Below are positions 1 through 5,248 of a DNA stretch of 5,975 nt, piece after piece (positions within the stretch are counted from its first letter, which is position 1; every line of letters begins with the position of its first letter). Made by a program: the position numbers and the translations under genes. The notes under the pieces are model-generated. The model was given only the letters and a program-made list of their open reading frames with translations. It searched no databases and was not told the DNA's origin. Origin of the DNA: Chloroflexota bacterium (GTDB lineage: Bacteria; Chloroflexota; Limnocylindria; Limnocylindrales; CSP1-4); NCBI GenBank assembly GCA_021790375.1, contig JAJYEB010000126.1:1-5975 (forward strand), written 5' to 3'.

Positions 1-135
1 CCCCGACGGTTGTGAGCGTCAATATGGCACATTACTCCACCGCGCTCGAGGTCCAGGGCAGCAGGCGGGCGCCAGACGCGGGCTGACCAGCGCCGGCAGC
101 GGCGGCCGGGCCGCTGACCAGCATCGCGGCCGGGG
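1..135. other. Gene-free left margin downstream of the tauE-like gene
   Basis: No coding region is supported here. Open frames crossing it are continuations of shadow frames from the membrane-protein gene and have no recognisable protein character. Bases 9-38 are visibly less GC-rich than the rest of the window, as expected of a true intergenic spacer. On the minus strand a TTGACG hexamer (22 down to 17) could be the -35 box of a gene beyond the left edge, but its -10 would lie at or outside the border. The 10-base sequence GCTGACCAGC occurs twice (82-91 and 113-122), the second copy overlapping the hairpin at 97-116. Confidence 0.5.
97..116 (-). terminator. GC-rich hairpin after the last gene (possible terminator)
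   Basis: Read on the minus strand, CAGCGGC and GCCGCTG form a 7-bp perfect stem around a 6-base loop (CCGGCC). The stem can be extended by two more G-C pairs (118 and 119 with 96 and 95) over one bulged base. It lies about 20 bases beyond the stop codon of the last gene in the operon, the right place for a terminator. No T-tract follows, so classical Rho-independent termination is not supported; it may only stabilise the mRNA 3' end or be a chance product of high GC. Confidence 0.3.
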
Positions 136-861
136 CTACCCGCCCACCAGGAACGCGACGCCTGCCACCACCAGCACGCCCTCGATGATCACCACGAAGG
201 CGCGCTCGGGCAGCCGGTCCACGATGCGCTTGCCGAGCGCGGACCCCGCGATCATCAGCGGGCCCATGGCCACGCCGATGGCCACCGATCGTGCCGAGAG
301 GATCGACGCCTGGCCGTAGGCGACCAGCTTGGTCACGTGCATCACCACGGTGCACAGGGCCTCGGTCCCGATGTAGGCGCCCTTGACCAGGCCGAAGGCC
401 AGGAAGAACGGCGCCATCAGCGGCCCCACGCTGCCGAGCAGCGCGGAGAGGAAGCTGAAGAGCCCGCCGATCAGGACGAATCCGCGCAGCGGGGGCCGCC
501 GGGGCGGGCCCGGGCGGACGTGCCGCCACGCGACCGTGAGGAGCAGGAACAGGCCGAGCAGACGCGTCAGGGGCGAAAGCGGCGCGGAGGCGAACAGCAG
601 CCCGCCGACGAAGGCGAGCGGCACCGCGCCGACGGTGAACCAGCCGACGACCGGCAGCTGCAGCTCGTGCCGGTTGAACCAGACGCGGCTTCCGTTCCCG
701 ATCAGCTGGGCCACGGTCAGGATCGGGATGGCATCGCGCACGCCGAAGGAGGCCACCAGGACCGGCAGGAGCACGGCCGCGCCCCCGAAGCCCGCGACCG
801 CGGCGAGCGTCGCCGCCACGAAGGCCGCGCCGGCCACCAGCACCAGCTCGGAGAGGTTCAT
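136..861 (-). CDS. TauE/SafE family membrane transporter (putative anion/sulfite exporter)
   Basis: A 241-residue polytopic membrane protein of the TauE/SafE (DUF81) family, whose characterised members are linked to export of sulfite, sulfoacetate or related organosulfur anions across the cytoplasmic membrane. The protein has two related halves joined by an Arg/Pro-rich loop (about residues 113-126, RPGPPRRPPLRG), which fits the family's internal duplication. Hydrophobic segments are visible near residues 6-23, 29-39, 71-91, 98-112, 127-142, 147-159, 192-208 and 221-239. The N-terminal half carries the family's Gly-rich turn AGFGGAAVLLP (23-33) and a polar stretch Q52/N56/R59. The second half repeats this pattern with LGSVGPLMAPFF (142-153) and E167/H175/K178. 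The length is close to the family norm of about 250. The ATG is 24 bases after the rdgB stop with only a weak GGGCAGG upstream, so it is probably read from the same transcript. The substrate cannot be told from sequence, and no sulfur-metabolism gene is nearby. Confidence 0.85.
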   Translation of the reverse strand: MNLSELVLVAGAAFVAATLAAVAGFGGAAVLLPVLVASFGVRDAIPILTVAQLIGNGSRVWFNRHELQLPVVGWFTVGAVPLAFVGGLLFASAPLSPLTRLLGLFLLLTVAWRHVRPGPPRRPPLRGFVLIGGLFSFLSALLGSVGPLMAPFFLAFGLVKGAYIGTEALCTVVMHVTKLVAYGQASILSARSVAIGVAMGPLMIAGSALGKRIVDRLPERAFVVIIEGVLVVAGVAFLVGG

Positions 862-885
862 CGGGCCGTGCCTGCCCGCCGGCCG

Positions 886-1533
886 TCAGTAGCCACGTGC
901 CCGCAGGACGCGGCGCATGGCGCGGGCCGCGGCGGCGCGATGCGAGACCCGGTTCTTCTCCCGCGCCGAGTACAGTCCCACGGTCCGGCCGCCCGGCGGC
1001 TCCCATGCCGGCTCGAAGATCGGGTCGTAGCCGAACCCGCCCCTGCCCCGGGGCTCGGTCGCGATGCGGCCCTCGAAGGTCCCGCGGCGGATCACGACGG
1101 CCGGTGCGCCCGGCCCGCCCGACGTGCCGGACCTGCCCGATGGTCGGCCCGGCTCCACCAGCGCGAGCACGCACCGGTAGCGGGCCCCGCGCCGCGCCGG
1201 CGGCAGCCCGCGCAGCTCGCGGAGCAGCTTCTCGTTGTTCTCCTCGTCGGTCGCCCGTTCGCCCGCGTAGCGGCGCGTGCGCACCCCGGGGCCGCCCCCG
1301 AGCGCGTCGACCTCGATTCCCGAATCGTCGGCGAGCGTGGGCAGCCGGGTGCGCTCGGCGTAATAGCGGGCCTTGAAGACGGCGTTCGAGTCGAACGTGT
1401 CGCCGTCCTCCGGCGCCTCCTCCTCCACGCCGACGTCGTCCAGCGAGACCAGGCGGGTGTCGGGCAGGTGCAGCAGCTCTCGCAGCTCAGCGAGCTTGTG
1501 GGCCGAGCGGGTTGCGACGACCAGGGTGCGCAC
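886..1533 (-). CDS. rdgB: RdgB/HAM1 family dITP/XTP (non-canonical purine NTP) pyrophosphatase
   Basis: A cytoplasmic house-cleaning enzyme that hydrolyses dITP, ITP and XTP to the monophosphate and pyrophosphate, keeping deaminated purines out of DNA and RNA. With the GTG at 1533 the protein has 215 residues. Family motifs in order are the N-terminal VVATRSAHKLAELREL (5-20), DTFDSNAVFKA (45-55) with the conserved Asn and Lys, ADDSGIEVDALGGGPGV (68-84) holding the metal/catalytic Asp pair D69/D70, RRYAGE (87-92), GGFGYDPIFEP (165-175) for base recognition, and the SHR signature at 197-199. It is slightly longer than the usual 195-200 because of a Gly/Pro/Ser-rich insert at about 129-144. The start is uncertain. 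GTG at 1533 fits the family N-terminus and lies 5 bases past the rph stop (TGA 1541-1539). A CTG at 1542, overlapping that stop, would add three residues. Neither has a good Shine-Dalgarno, so translation is probably coupled to rph. Confidence 0.93.
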   Translation of the reverse strand: MRTLVVATRSAHKLAELRELLHLPDTRLVSLDDVGVEEEAPEDGDTFDSNAVFKARYYAERTRLPTLADDSGIEVDALGGGPGVRTRRYAGERATDEENNEKLLRELRGLPPARRGARYRCVLALVEPGRPSGRSGTSGGPGAPAVVIRRGTFEGRIATEPRGRGGFGYDPIFEPAWEPPGGRTVGLYSAREKNRVSHRAAAARAMRRVLRARGY

Positions 1534-1538
1534 GGGTT

Positions 1539-2270
1539 TCAGCGACCGGGCTGCCCGAGCGTCTCCGCCTGTGCCGCGAAGAGGGCGCGCAGGCCGTCGT
1601 CCGCGAGCGCCAGCAGCGTTGCCATCGAGGCCCGGTCGAACGGCTTTCCCTCCGCGGTCCCCTGCACCTCGACGTACGTGCCCGCGTCGGTGCCGGCGAC
1701 GTTGAAGTCCACCTCGGCGTGCGAGTCCTCCTCGTAATCGAGGTCGAGCACCGGGCGCCCCTCCACGATCCCGACGCTGACCGCCGCGACCCGCCCGCTG
1801 AGCGCGGCCTCCAGCCCCCGGCTGCGCAGTGCCAGCACCAGCGCGACGTATCCCCCCGTGATCGACGCGGTGCGCGTTCCCCCGTCCGCCTGCAGCACGT
1901 CGCAGTCGATCGCCACCGAGCGCTCGCCGAGTTTCGCGAGGTCGACCACGCCCCGCAGCGAGCGGCCGATCAGCCGCTGGATCTCCTGGGTGCGCCCGCC
2001 CTGGCGGCCCTTCACCGCCTCGCGCGGCGTCCGCTCGGAGGTCGCGCGGGGGAGCATCGAGTACTCGGCGGTGACCCAGCCGAGGCCCTTGCCCCGCAGG
2101 TGCGGCGCCGTCCGGTCCTCCATCGTCGCCGCACACACCACGTGGGTGTCGCCGACGCGGATCAGGCACGATCCCTCGGCCCACTTCTGCACGCCCAGCT
2201 GCAGGGTCACGGGACGCAGCTGGCCGGGCAGCCGGCCGTCGTGGCGATACGGCGCGGCGCCGATGCTCAT
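1539..2270 (-). CDS. rph: Ribonuclease PH (tRNA 3'-end phosphorolytic exoribonuclease)
   Basis: RNase PH removes nucleotides from tRNA precursor 3' ends by phosphorolysis, using phosphate and releasing nucleoside diphosphates; it acts in the cytoplasm as a hexameric ring. The 243-residue protein is full length and follows the family from end to end. It has the RxDGR start motif (R9-R13) followed by LRPV, GDTHVVCAAT (40-49), GWVTAEYSMLPRAT (64-77), GRQGGRTQEIQRLIGRSLR (88-106), the phosphate-site region CDVLQADGGTRTASITGG (123-140), the acidic metal-site motif DLDYEEDS (176-183) with D188, and EVQGTAEGKPF (201-211). The usual DMNVV is DFNVA here, a mild change. The ATG overlaps the mazG stop as ATGA (2270-2267), and a strong GGGGAGGAA lies just upstream, so the start is firm. 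The next gene, rdgB, begins at its stop codon; rph-rdgB adjacency is common in bacteria. Confidence 0.97.
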   Translation of the reverse strand: MSIGAAPYRHDGRLPGQLRPVTLQLGVQKWAEGSCLIRVGDTHVVCAATMEDRTAPHLRGKGLGWVTAEYSMLPRATSERTPREAVKGRQGGRTQEIQRLIGRSLRGVVDLAKLGERSVAIDCDVLQADGGTRTASITGGYVALVLALRSRGLEAALSGRVAAVSVGIVEGRPVLDLDYEEDSHAEVDFNVAGTDAGTYVEVQGTAEGKPFDRASMATLLALADDGLRALFAAQAETLGQPGR

Positions 2271-3550
2271 GCGTGTTCCTCCCCGGTTCCGGTCGTGCGC
2301 TCCACGGCCTTGGCTCTGTCCCAGAGCTCGTCGAGCTCCTCGAAGGTCATGGTATCGAGGGCGCGGCCGCGCTCCTCCGCGAACCGCTCGACGAGCGCGA
2401 AGCGGCGCGCGAACTTGGCGTTGCCGGCACGAAGCGCGGACTCCGCGTCGACGCCGAGCTTGCGCCCCAGGTTCACCAGGACCAGCAGCAGGTCCCCGAA
2501 CTCCTCGGCGCGTTCGGCGTCCGTCCGCGCCTCGAGCAGCTCAACGGCTTCTTCCTCGAGCTTCTCGATGACGCCCTCGACGTCGGGCCAGTCGTAGCCG
2601 AGCGCCGAGGCGCGGCCCTGCATCTCCTGTGAGTACGCCAGGGCCGGCAGCGAGCGGGCAAGCCCGGCGAACGCCGCGGGAAGTGTCGGCACGGCGCGCG
2701 ACGATCCGTCGCCCGGCTCACTGCCGCGCGCGGCGCGCTCGGCTGCCTTGATGCGTTCCCAGTTCTGGATCACGTCCCCGGCCGTGGCGGCCTGCGCGTC
2801 GGCGAACACGTGGGGGTGGCGCCGCACGATCTTGGCCCCGATGTGCCGGTAGACGTCGTCGAGGTCGAAGAGCCCCTCCTCGGCCCCGATCTGGGCGTGG
2901 AGCACGATCTGGAGGAGGAGGTCACCGAGCTCCTCGGCCAGGTCTGGCGAGGCGCCGTGCTCGAGCGCGTCGTACACCTCGTAGGCCTCCTCGAGGAGGA
3001 ACGGGCGAAGCGACCGGTGGTCCTGCTCGCGGTCCCAGGGACAGCCCCCGGGTGCGCGGAGGCGGGCGGCGATCCACGGCAGCCCGTGGGGGCTTGCCAG
3101 GTTCGCCAGCGGATCGAGCGCCGGCAGCAGGTGGGGGCCCGCCTCGAGGGCCGCCGCGTCGAGGGCACCGACGGTCAGGTCGGGCGCGCCTCCGAGTCCG
3201 AGCACGGGGTGGGCGGCAGGATAGAGGGCGGCGAGCACCTCGATCGGCGAGGCACCGTGCGCTGCTCTCCCGGGCAGGACGTCGGGATCGAACGCCGGGG
3301 TGTCGGTGGCGGCGGTTGCGTCCGCGCCGGCGGTGCCGTTGGTGGCGGTGGGATGGGCCCGGACATCGGCGGACGAGCCCCGTGACCCTTCCGATCCCGC
3401 CGGGGTGCCTGCCGGGTCCGGCAGGACTAGCAGCGGCCACGACGGGTCGAACGCGCGGCGGACGAGCGCAGCGCAGCCGACGATCTGCACACCGTCCAGG
3501 TGGTGGATCCCGTGCCGCCCGGCGGCCTCCGCGAGGAGCGCATCGATCAT
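2267..3550 (-). CDS. mazG: MazG-type nucleoside triphosphate pyrophosphohydrolase with partial tetrapyrrole-methylase-like N-terminus
   Basis: A cytoplasmic NTP pyrophosphohydrolase that converts (d)NTPs to monophosphates plus pyrophosphate; in other bacteria MazG moderates starvation and oxidative-stress effects by clearing damaged or excess nucleotides. The 427-residue protein has both all-helical MazG domains. The first runs from about 159 with CPWDREQDH (170-178), the metal-binding EExxE as LLEEAYEVYDAL (E187, E188, E191), EELGDLLLQIVLHAQ (206-220; E207, D210), RRHPHVF (243-249) and WERIKAAER (264-272). The second has GYDWPD (318-323), KLEEEAVEL (330-338), EEFGDLLLVLVNLGRKLG (349-366; E350, D353) and KFARRF (379-384). 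Residues 1-158 are extra relative to the ~260-residue E. coli enzyme. They resemble the C-terminal half of the methylase domain of YabN-like fusions (about 14-43 and 100-148), interrupted by a low-complexity stretch at about 48-98. The ATG, 16 bases after the foldase stop with a modest GCGGGAA upstream, was chosen because longer in-frame starts fall inside the foldase gene and give Arg-rich shadow sequence. Confidence 0.94.
   Translation of the reverse strand: MIDALLAEAAGRHGIHHLDGVQIVGCAALVRRAFDPSWPLLVLPDPAGTPAGSEGSRGSSADVRAHPTATNGTAGADATAATDTPAFDPDVLPGRAAHGASPIEVLAALYPAAHPVLGLGGAPDLTVGALDAAALEAGPHLLPALDPLANLASPHGLPWIAARLRAPGGCPWDREQDHRSLRPFLLEEAYEVYDALEHGASPDLAEELGDLLLQIVLHAQIGAEEGLFDLDDVYRHIGAKIVRRHPHVFADAQAATAGDVIQNWERIKAAERAARGSEPGDGSSRAVPTLPAAFAGLARSLPALAYSQEMQGRASALGYDWPDVEGVIEKLEEEAVELLEARTDAERAEEFGDLLLVLVNLGRKLGVDAESALRAGNAKFARRFALVERFAEERGRALDTMTFEELDELWDRAKAVERTTGTGEEHA
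2276..2284 (-). promoter_or_regulatory. Strong Shine-Dalgarno for rph inside the mazG 3' end
   Basis: The minus strand reads GGGGAGGAA here, with GGAGGA ending 6 bases before the rph ATG. It is the best ribosome-binding site in the window and it confirms the rph start. It lies within the last codons of mazG (the Thr-Gly-Glu-Glu tail), so ribosomes finishing mazG can restart on rph at the ATGA overlap while new ribosomes can also load directly. Together these suggest RNase PH is made at least as abundantly as MazG. Confidence 0.75.
3257..3409 (-). other. Low-complexity Gly/Ala/Thr/Ser stretch within MazG (about residues 48-98)
   Basis: About 50 codons enriched in Gly, Ala, Thr, Ser and Asp (for example GTAGADATAATDTPAF) sit between two more ordered segments of the MazG N-terminal region. 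Nothing here resembles MazG or methylase motifs. It probably forms a flexible loop where the methylase-like part is degenerating or has been expanded. Confidence 0.55.
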
Positions 3551-3566
3551 CGTTCCCGCACCGTCC

Positions 3567-5189
3567 CTACGCCTGGCCGGCCGTGGCTGCCGGGACGTCC
3601 GGTGATCGCCAGATGCTGGCCTTGGCCCGCTGCGTGGTGTACCAGTTGGTGAACGCGTTCGCCGCCAGCTCCGCCTGCTGCGTCGGGTCCACCGGACGCT
3701 GGGCACGTTCGCTGACCAGGTAGAGATAGGTCCCGTCCGATTCGACGACGGGCCGGCTCATCTGCCCGACCTTCAGCCCGAAGAGGACATCCTGCACGGC
3801 CGGGGCGAGCTGGTACGGGGCGATCCAGCCCATGTCCCCGCCCGAATCGGCGTCCGGCGCGTCCGAATTCACCCGCGCGACCGCGGCGAAGCCGGCGCCC
3901 GGCTGGGCCAGCGCCTGCTGGATCGCCTGCAGGCGGGCCGTCACGGTGTCGTCGGAGGCGATCCGGATCTCCCAGGCGTGGACCTGCTCGATGCTTCCGG
4001 TGGTGGCATCGGCCAGCACCTTCGCCTCGAGCTTCTGCCGGATGAGATCGCCACGGATGGCGTCGCGGTACGCGGCCAGGCTGACCCCGGCCTGCACGAG
4101 CTCCTGCTGGTAGTGCGGGTCGGTGGCGGCCGGCACGATCGCCGCGACGCGGCCGATGCGGAAGGTGCCGTCCGCGCCCTGCATCACGTCGGTCGTCCCG
4201 CCTGCGGGCAGCGCGAACAGCGCCGCGACCCAGGCCGGGTCCACCGGGTCGGTGGCGGTGATGTAGCCGTAGTCACCGCCGCTCGTGGCGCTGGCGTCGG
4301 TGGAGAACGCCCGGGCGACCTGGTCGAACGGGGTGCCGGCCTGCAGCTCGGCGAGCGCCTGGTCGGCGAGCGACCTGGCCTGCGCCTCCTCGGCGGCGGT
4401 GGGGGTGCCGGGCGACGCGGCCGCGGCCGGGGTCGGGGCGGGTGACGGGGTCGCGCTCGGGGCCGGTGTTCGCGTGGCGGGCGCCTTCGTCGCGGGGGGC
4501 CTGGTGGCCGTCGCCTTCGTGGCCGGAGCCTTCGTGGCCGGAGCCTTCGTGGCCGGAGCCTTCGTGGCGGCCGGCGAAGCACTGGCGGAGGGGGTGGGGC
4601 TGGCGGCCGCTCCCGGACCCGGGGCACTGCCCGCGGCCGGGGAGCCGCCGGGAGCTGCGCCACCGGCCGGGCTCGCGCCCGGCGTCACGATGATGGCGAG
4701 CACCCTGCGCTGCTCGACCGTGGTGGCCTCCCTTGCCAGCCGGGCGTCGACCTCCGCGCCACTGACCGTGATCCCCATCTGTGCTGCCAGCTTGTCCTGG
4801 AGCGCCCTGTCGATCAGTTCCTGGACCGAGGCGGCCGGGATGTCCGCGATCTGCTGCTTCACGTACTGGAGGTCCTGTTGCGCAGTGGCCTGGTCCAGCT
4901 GGCCGGCGGCCTGGGCGCCGGCGATCCGCCGTTCCAGGACCGAGTAGCGGAACGCGTCGACCTTCTGCTGCGCGGCCCACTGGTCCCTGCTGATCCCGGT
5001 CCCGTCGACACTGGCGACGGCCGTGAGGTGATCGGCGTAGTAGGTCGAGCCCGCGACGCCGGCGAGCATGAGCACCGCGACGATCGGCAGGGCGAGGAAT
5101 CCGAACCTGAGCACGACCTGCTGCCGGCGATCGTCCTGGGCTGGGAGGCGCCGCGCAGGGCGCGTGACGGGCCGGGCCCGGAAGGTCAT
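3567..5189 (-). CDS. Membrane-anchored SurA/PrsA-like foldase with two (probably inactive) parvulin domains
   Basis: A 540-residue protein of the PpiC/SurA/PrsA type, expected to help secreted proteins fold outside the cytoplasmic membrane. Residues 1-26 are Arg-rich and residues about 27-51 form one hydrophobic helix (FLALPIVAVLMLAGVAG), so it is a signal anchor with N-in, C-out topology; there is no lipobox Cys. A SurA_N-like helical region follows (about 55-158; VDGTGIS, VQELIDRALQDKLAAQMGI). Parvulin domain 1 starts with the strand RRVLAIIV (161-168), is interrupted by a ~98-residue Ala/Pro/Thr/Ser-rich insert (169-266), then resumes with FDQVARAFSTD (288-298), SGGDYGYI (303-310) and GTFRIGRV (341-348). 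Domain 2 runs from about 400 to 495 with FAAVARVNSDAPDADSGGDM (434-453), GW (454-455), VGQMSRPV (474-481) and GTYLYLV (486-492). The His residues of the usual RHIL and GYHII motifs are absent in both domains, so chaperone action without catalysis is inferred. The ATG has only a distant GGAG, but it gives a proper signal anchor; in-frame sequence upstream is shadow of the glycosyltransferase. Next to mazG, as SurA-like genes also are in some high-GC Gram-positives. Confidence 0.88.
   Translation of the reverse strand: MTFRARPVTRPARRLPAQDDRRQQVVLRFGFLALPIVAVLMLAGVAGSTYYADHLTAVASVDGTGISRDQWAAQQKVDAFRYSVLERRIAGAQAAGQLDQATAQQDLQYVKQQIADIPAASVQELIDRALQDKLAAQMGITVSGAEVDARLAREATTVEQRRVLAIIVTPGASPAGGAAPGGSPAAGSAPGPGAAASPTPSASASPAATKAPATKAPATKAPATKATATRPPATKAPATRTPAPSATPSPAPTPAAAASPGTPTAAEEAQARSLADQALAELQAGTPFDQVARAFSTDASATSGGDYGYITATDPVDPAWVAALFALPAGGTTDVMQGADGTFRIGRVAAIVPAATDPHYQQELVQAGVSLAAYRDAIRGDLIRQKLEAKVLADATTGSIEQVHAWEIRIASDDTVTARLQAIQQALAQPGAGFAAVARVNSDAPDADSGGDMGWIAPYQLAPAVQDVLFGLKVGQMSRPVVESDGTYLYLVSERAQRPVDPTQQAELAANAFTNWYTTQRAKASIWRSPDVPAATAGQA
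4392..4685 (-). other. Ala/Pro/Thr/Ser-rich insert splitting parvulin domain 1 (residues 169-266)
   Basis: About 98 codons of low-complexity sequence lie between the first strand of the parvulin fold (RRVLAIIV) and its first helix (EEAQARSLADQALAELQAG). It begins Gly/Pro/Ala-rich (169-208), passes through a Lys-containing ATKAP repeat block (208-240) and ends Pro/Ser/Thr-rich (241-266). The Lys/Arg are confined to the middle block, giving an uncharged-basic-uncharged pattern. It is expected to be disordered and outside the cell. The frame stays open and codon-periodic on both sides, so it is an in-frame insert rather than a frameshift. Confidence 0.8.
4474..4563 (-). repeat. 15-bp tandem repeat (minisatellite) coding ATKAP pentapeptides
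   Basis: Six head-to-tail 15-base units, written on the plus strand as GTGGCCGGAGCCTTC. Units at 4519-4533, 4534-4548 and 4549-4563 are identical. The units at 4504-4518, 4489-4503 and 4474-4488 are degenerate, the middle one of these the most. On the coding strand each unit gives five codons, Ala-Thr-Lys-Ala-Pro, with ATKAT and ATRPP variants in the worn copies. The period is a multiple of three, so gain or loss of units keeps the foldase frame. The perfect copies lie on the N-terminal-coding side, suggesting recent expansion there. Confidence 0.92.
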
Positions 5190-5248
5190 GCGAGAGACGT
5201 GCTCCGTGGTCCACTGAAGCGCCGGCCGGGCCGTCCCCGCAGGGGTCG
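5190..5248 (-). other. 59-base spacer between glycosyltransferase and foldase genes
   Basis: This is the longest gap between genes in the window and the only place an internal promoter could sit. No convincing -35/-10 pair is visible. It holds short G-C palindromes (CCCC-GCA-GGGG at 5235-5245, GCCGGC at 5221-5226, GTGG-T-CCAC at 5206-5214), none followed by a T-tract. A GGAG at 5205-5202, 12 bases before the foldase ATG, is a weak ribosome-binding candidate. Confidence 0.4.

Noticed and set aside
9..31. Possible CRP/FNR-like operator (TGTG at 11-14 and CACA at 28-31) and promoter elements
   Set aside because: The half-sites share only four bases with wrong spacing for a CRP site, and no complete -35/-10 pair fits within the window.
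32..1174. Minus-strand frame of 380 codons overlapping the TauE/SafE-like gene and rdgB
   Set aside because: It is an out-of-frame shadow, rich in Arg/Gly/Pro, and conflicts with two genes that match known families.
337..1737. Long open frame of 466 codons on the plus strand, antisense to the membrane protein and rdgB
   Set aside because: It is Arg/Gln/Gly/Ala-rich without hydrophobic core or motifs, and lies opposite two well-recognised genes; it is typical of antisense frames in high-GC DNA.
1512..2597. Plus-strand open frame of 361 codons antisense to rph and the end of mazG
   Set aside because: It spans the junction of two confident genes, shows no family character and ends in Ser runs that mirror the codon pattern of the opposite strand.
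2267..3706. Longer mazG with a 52-residue N-terminal extension
   Set aside because: The extension is the Arg/Pro-rich out-of-frame reading of the foldase 3' end, and the ATG at 3550 follows the foldase stop at normal operon spacing.
4474..4563. Possible CRISPR-like array
   Set aside because: The 15-base units are directly adjacent with no spacers and are in frame within a protein-coding low-complexity segment.
4285..4947. Plus-strand frame with a hydrophobic repeat (AGAFV units) resembling a membrane protein
   Set aside because: The repeat is the reverse complement of the ATKAP-coding minisatellite, and flanking sequence has no transporter or signal features; the opposite strand is clearly the foldase.
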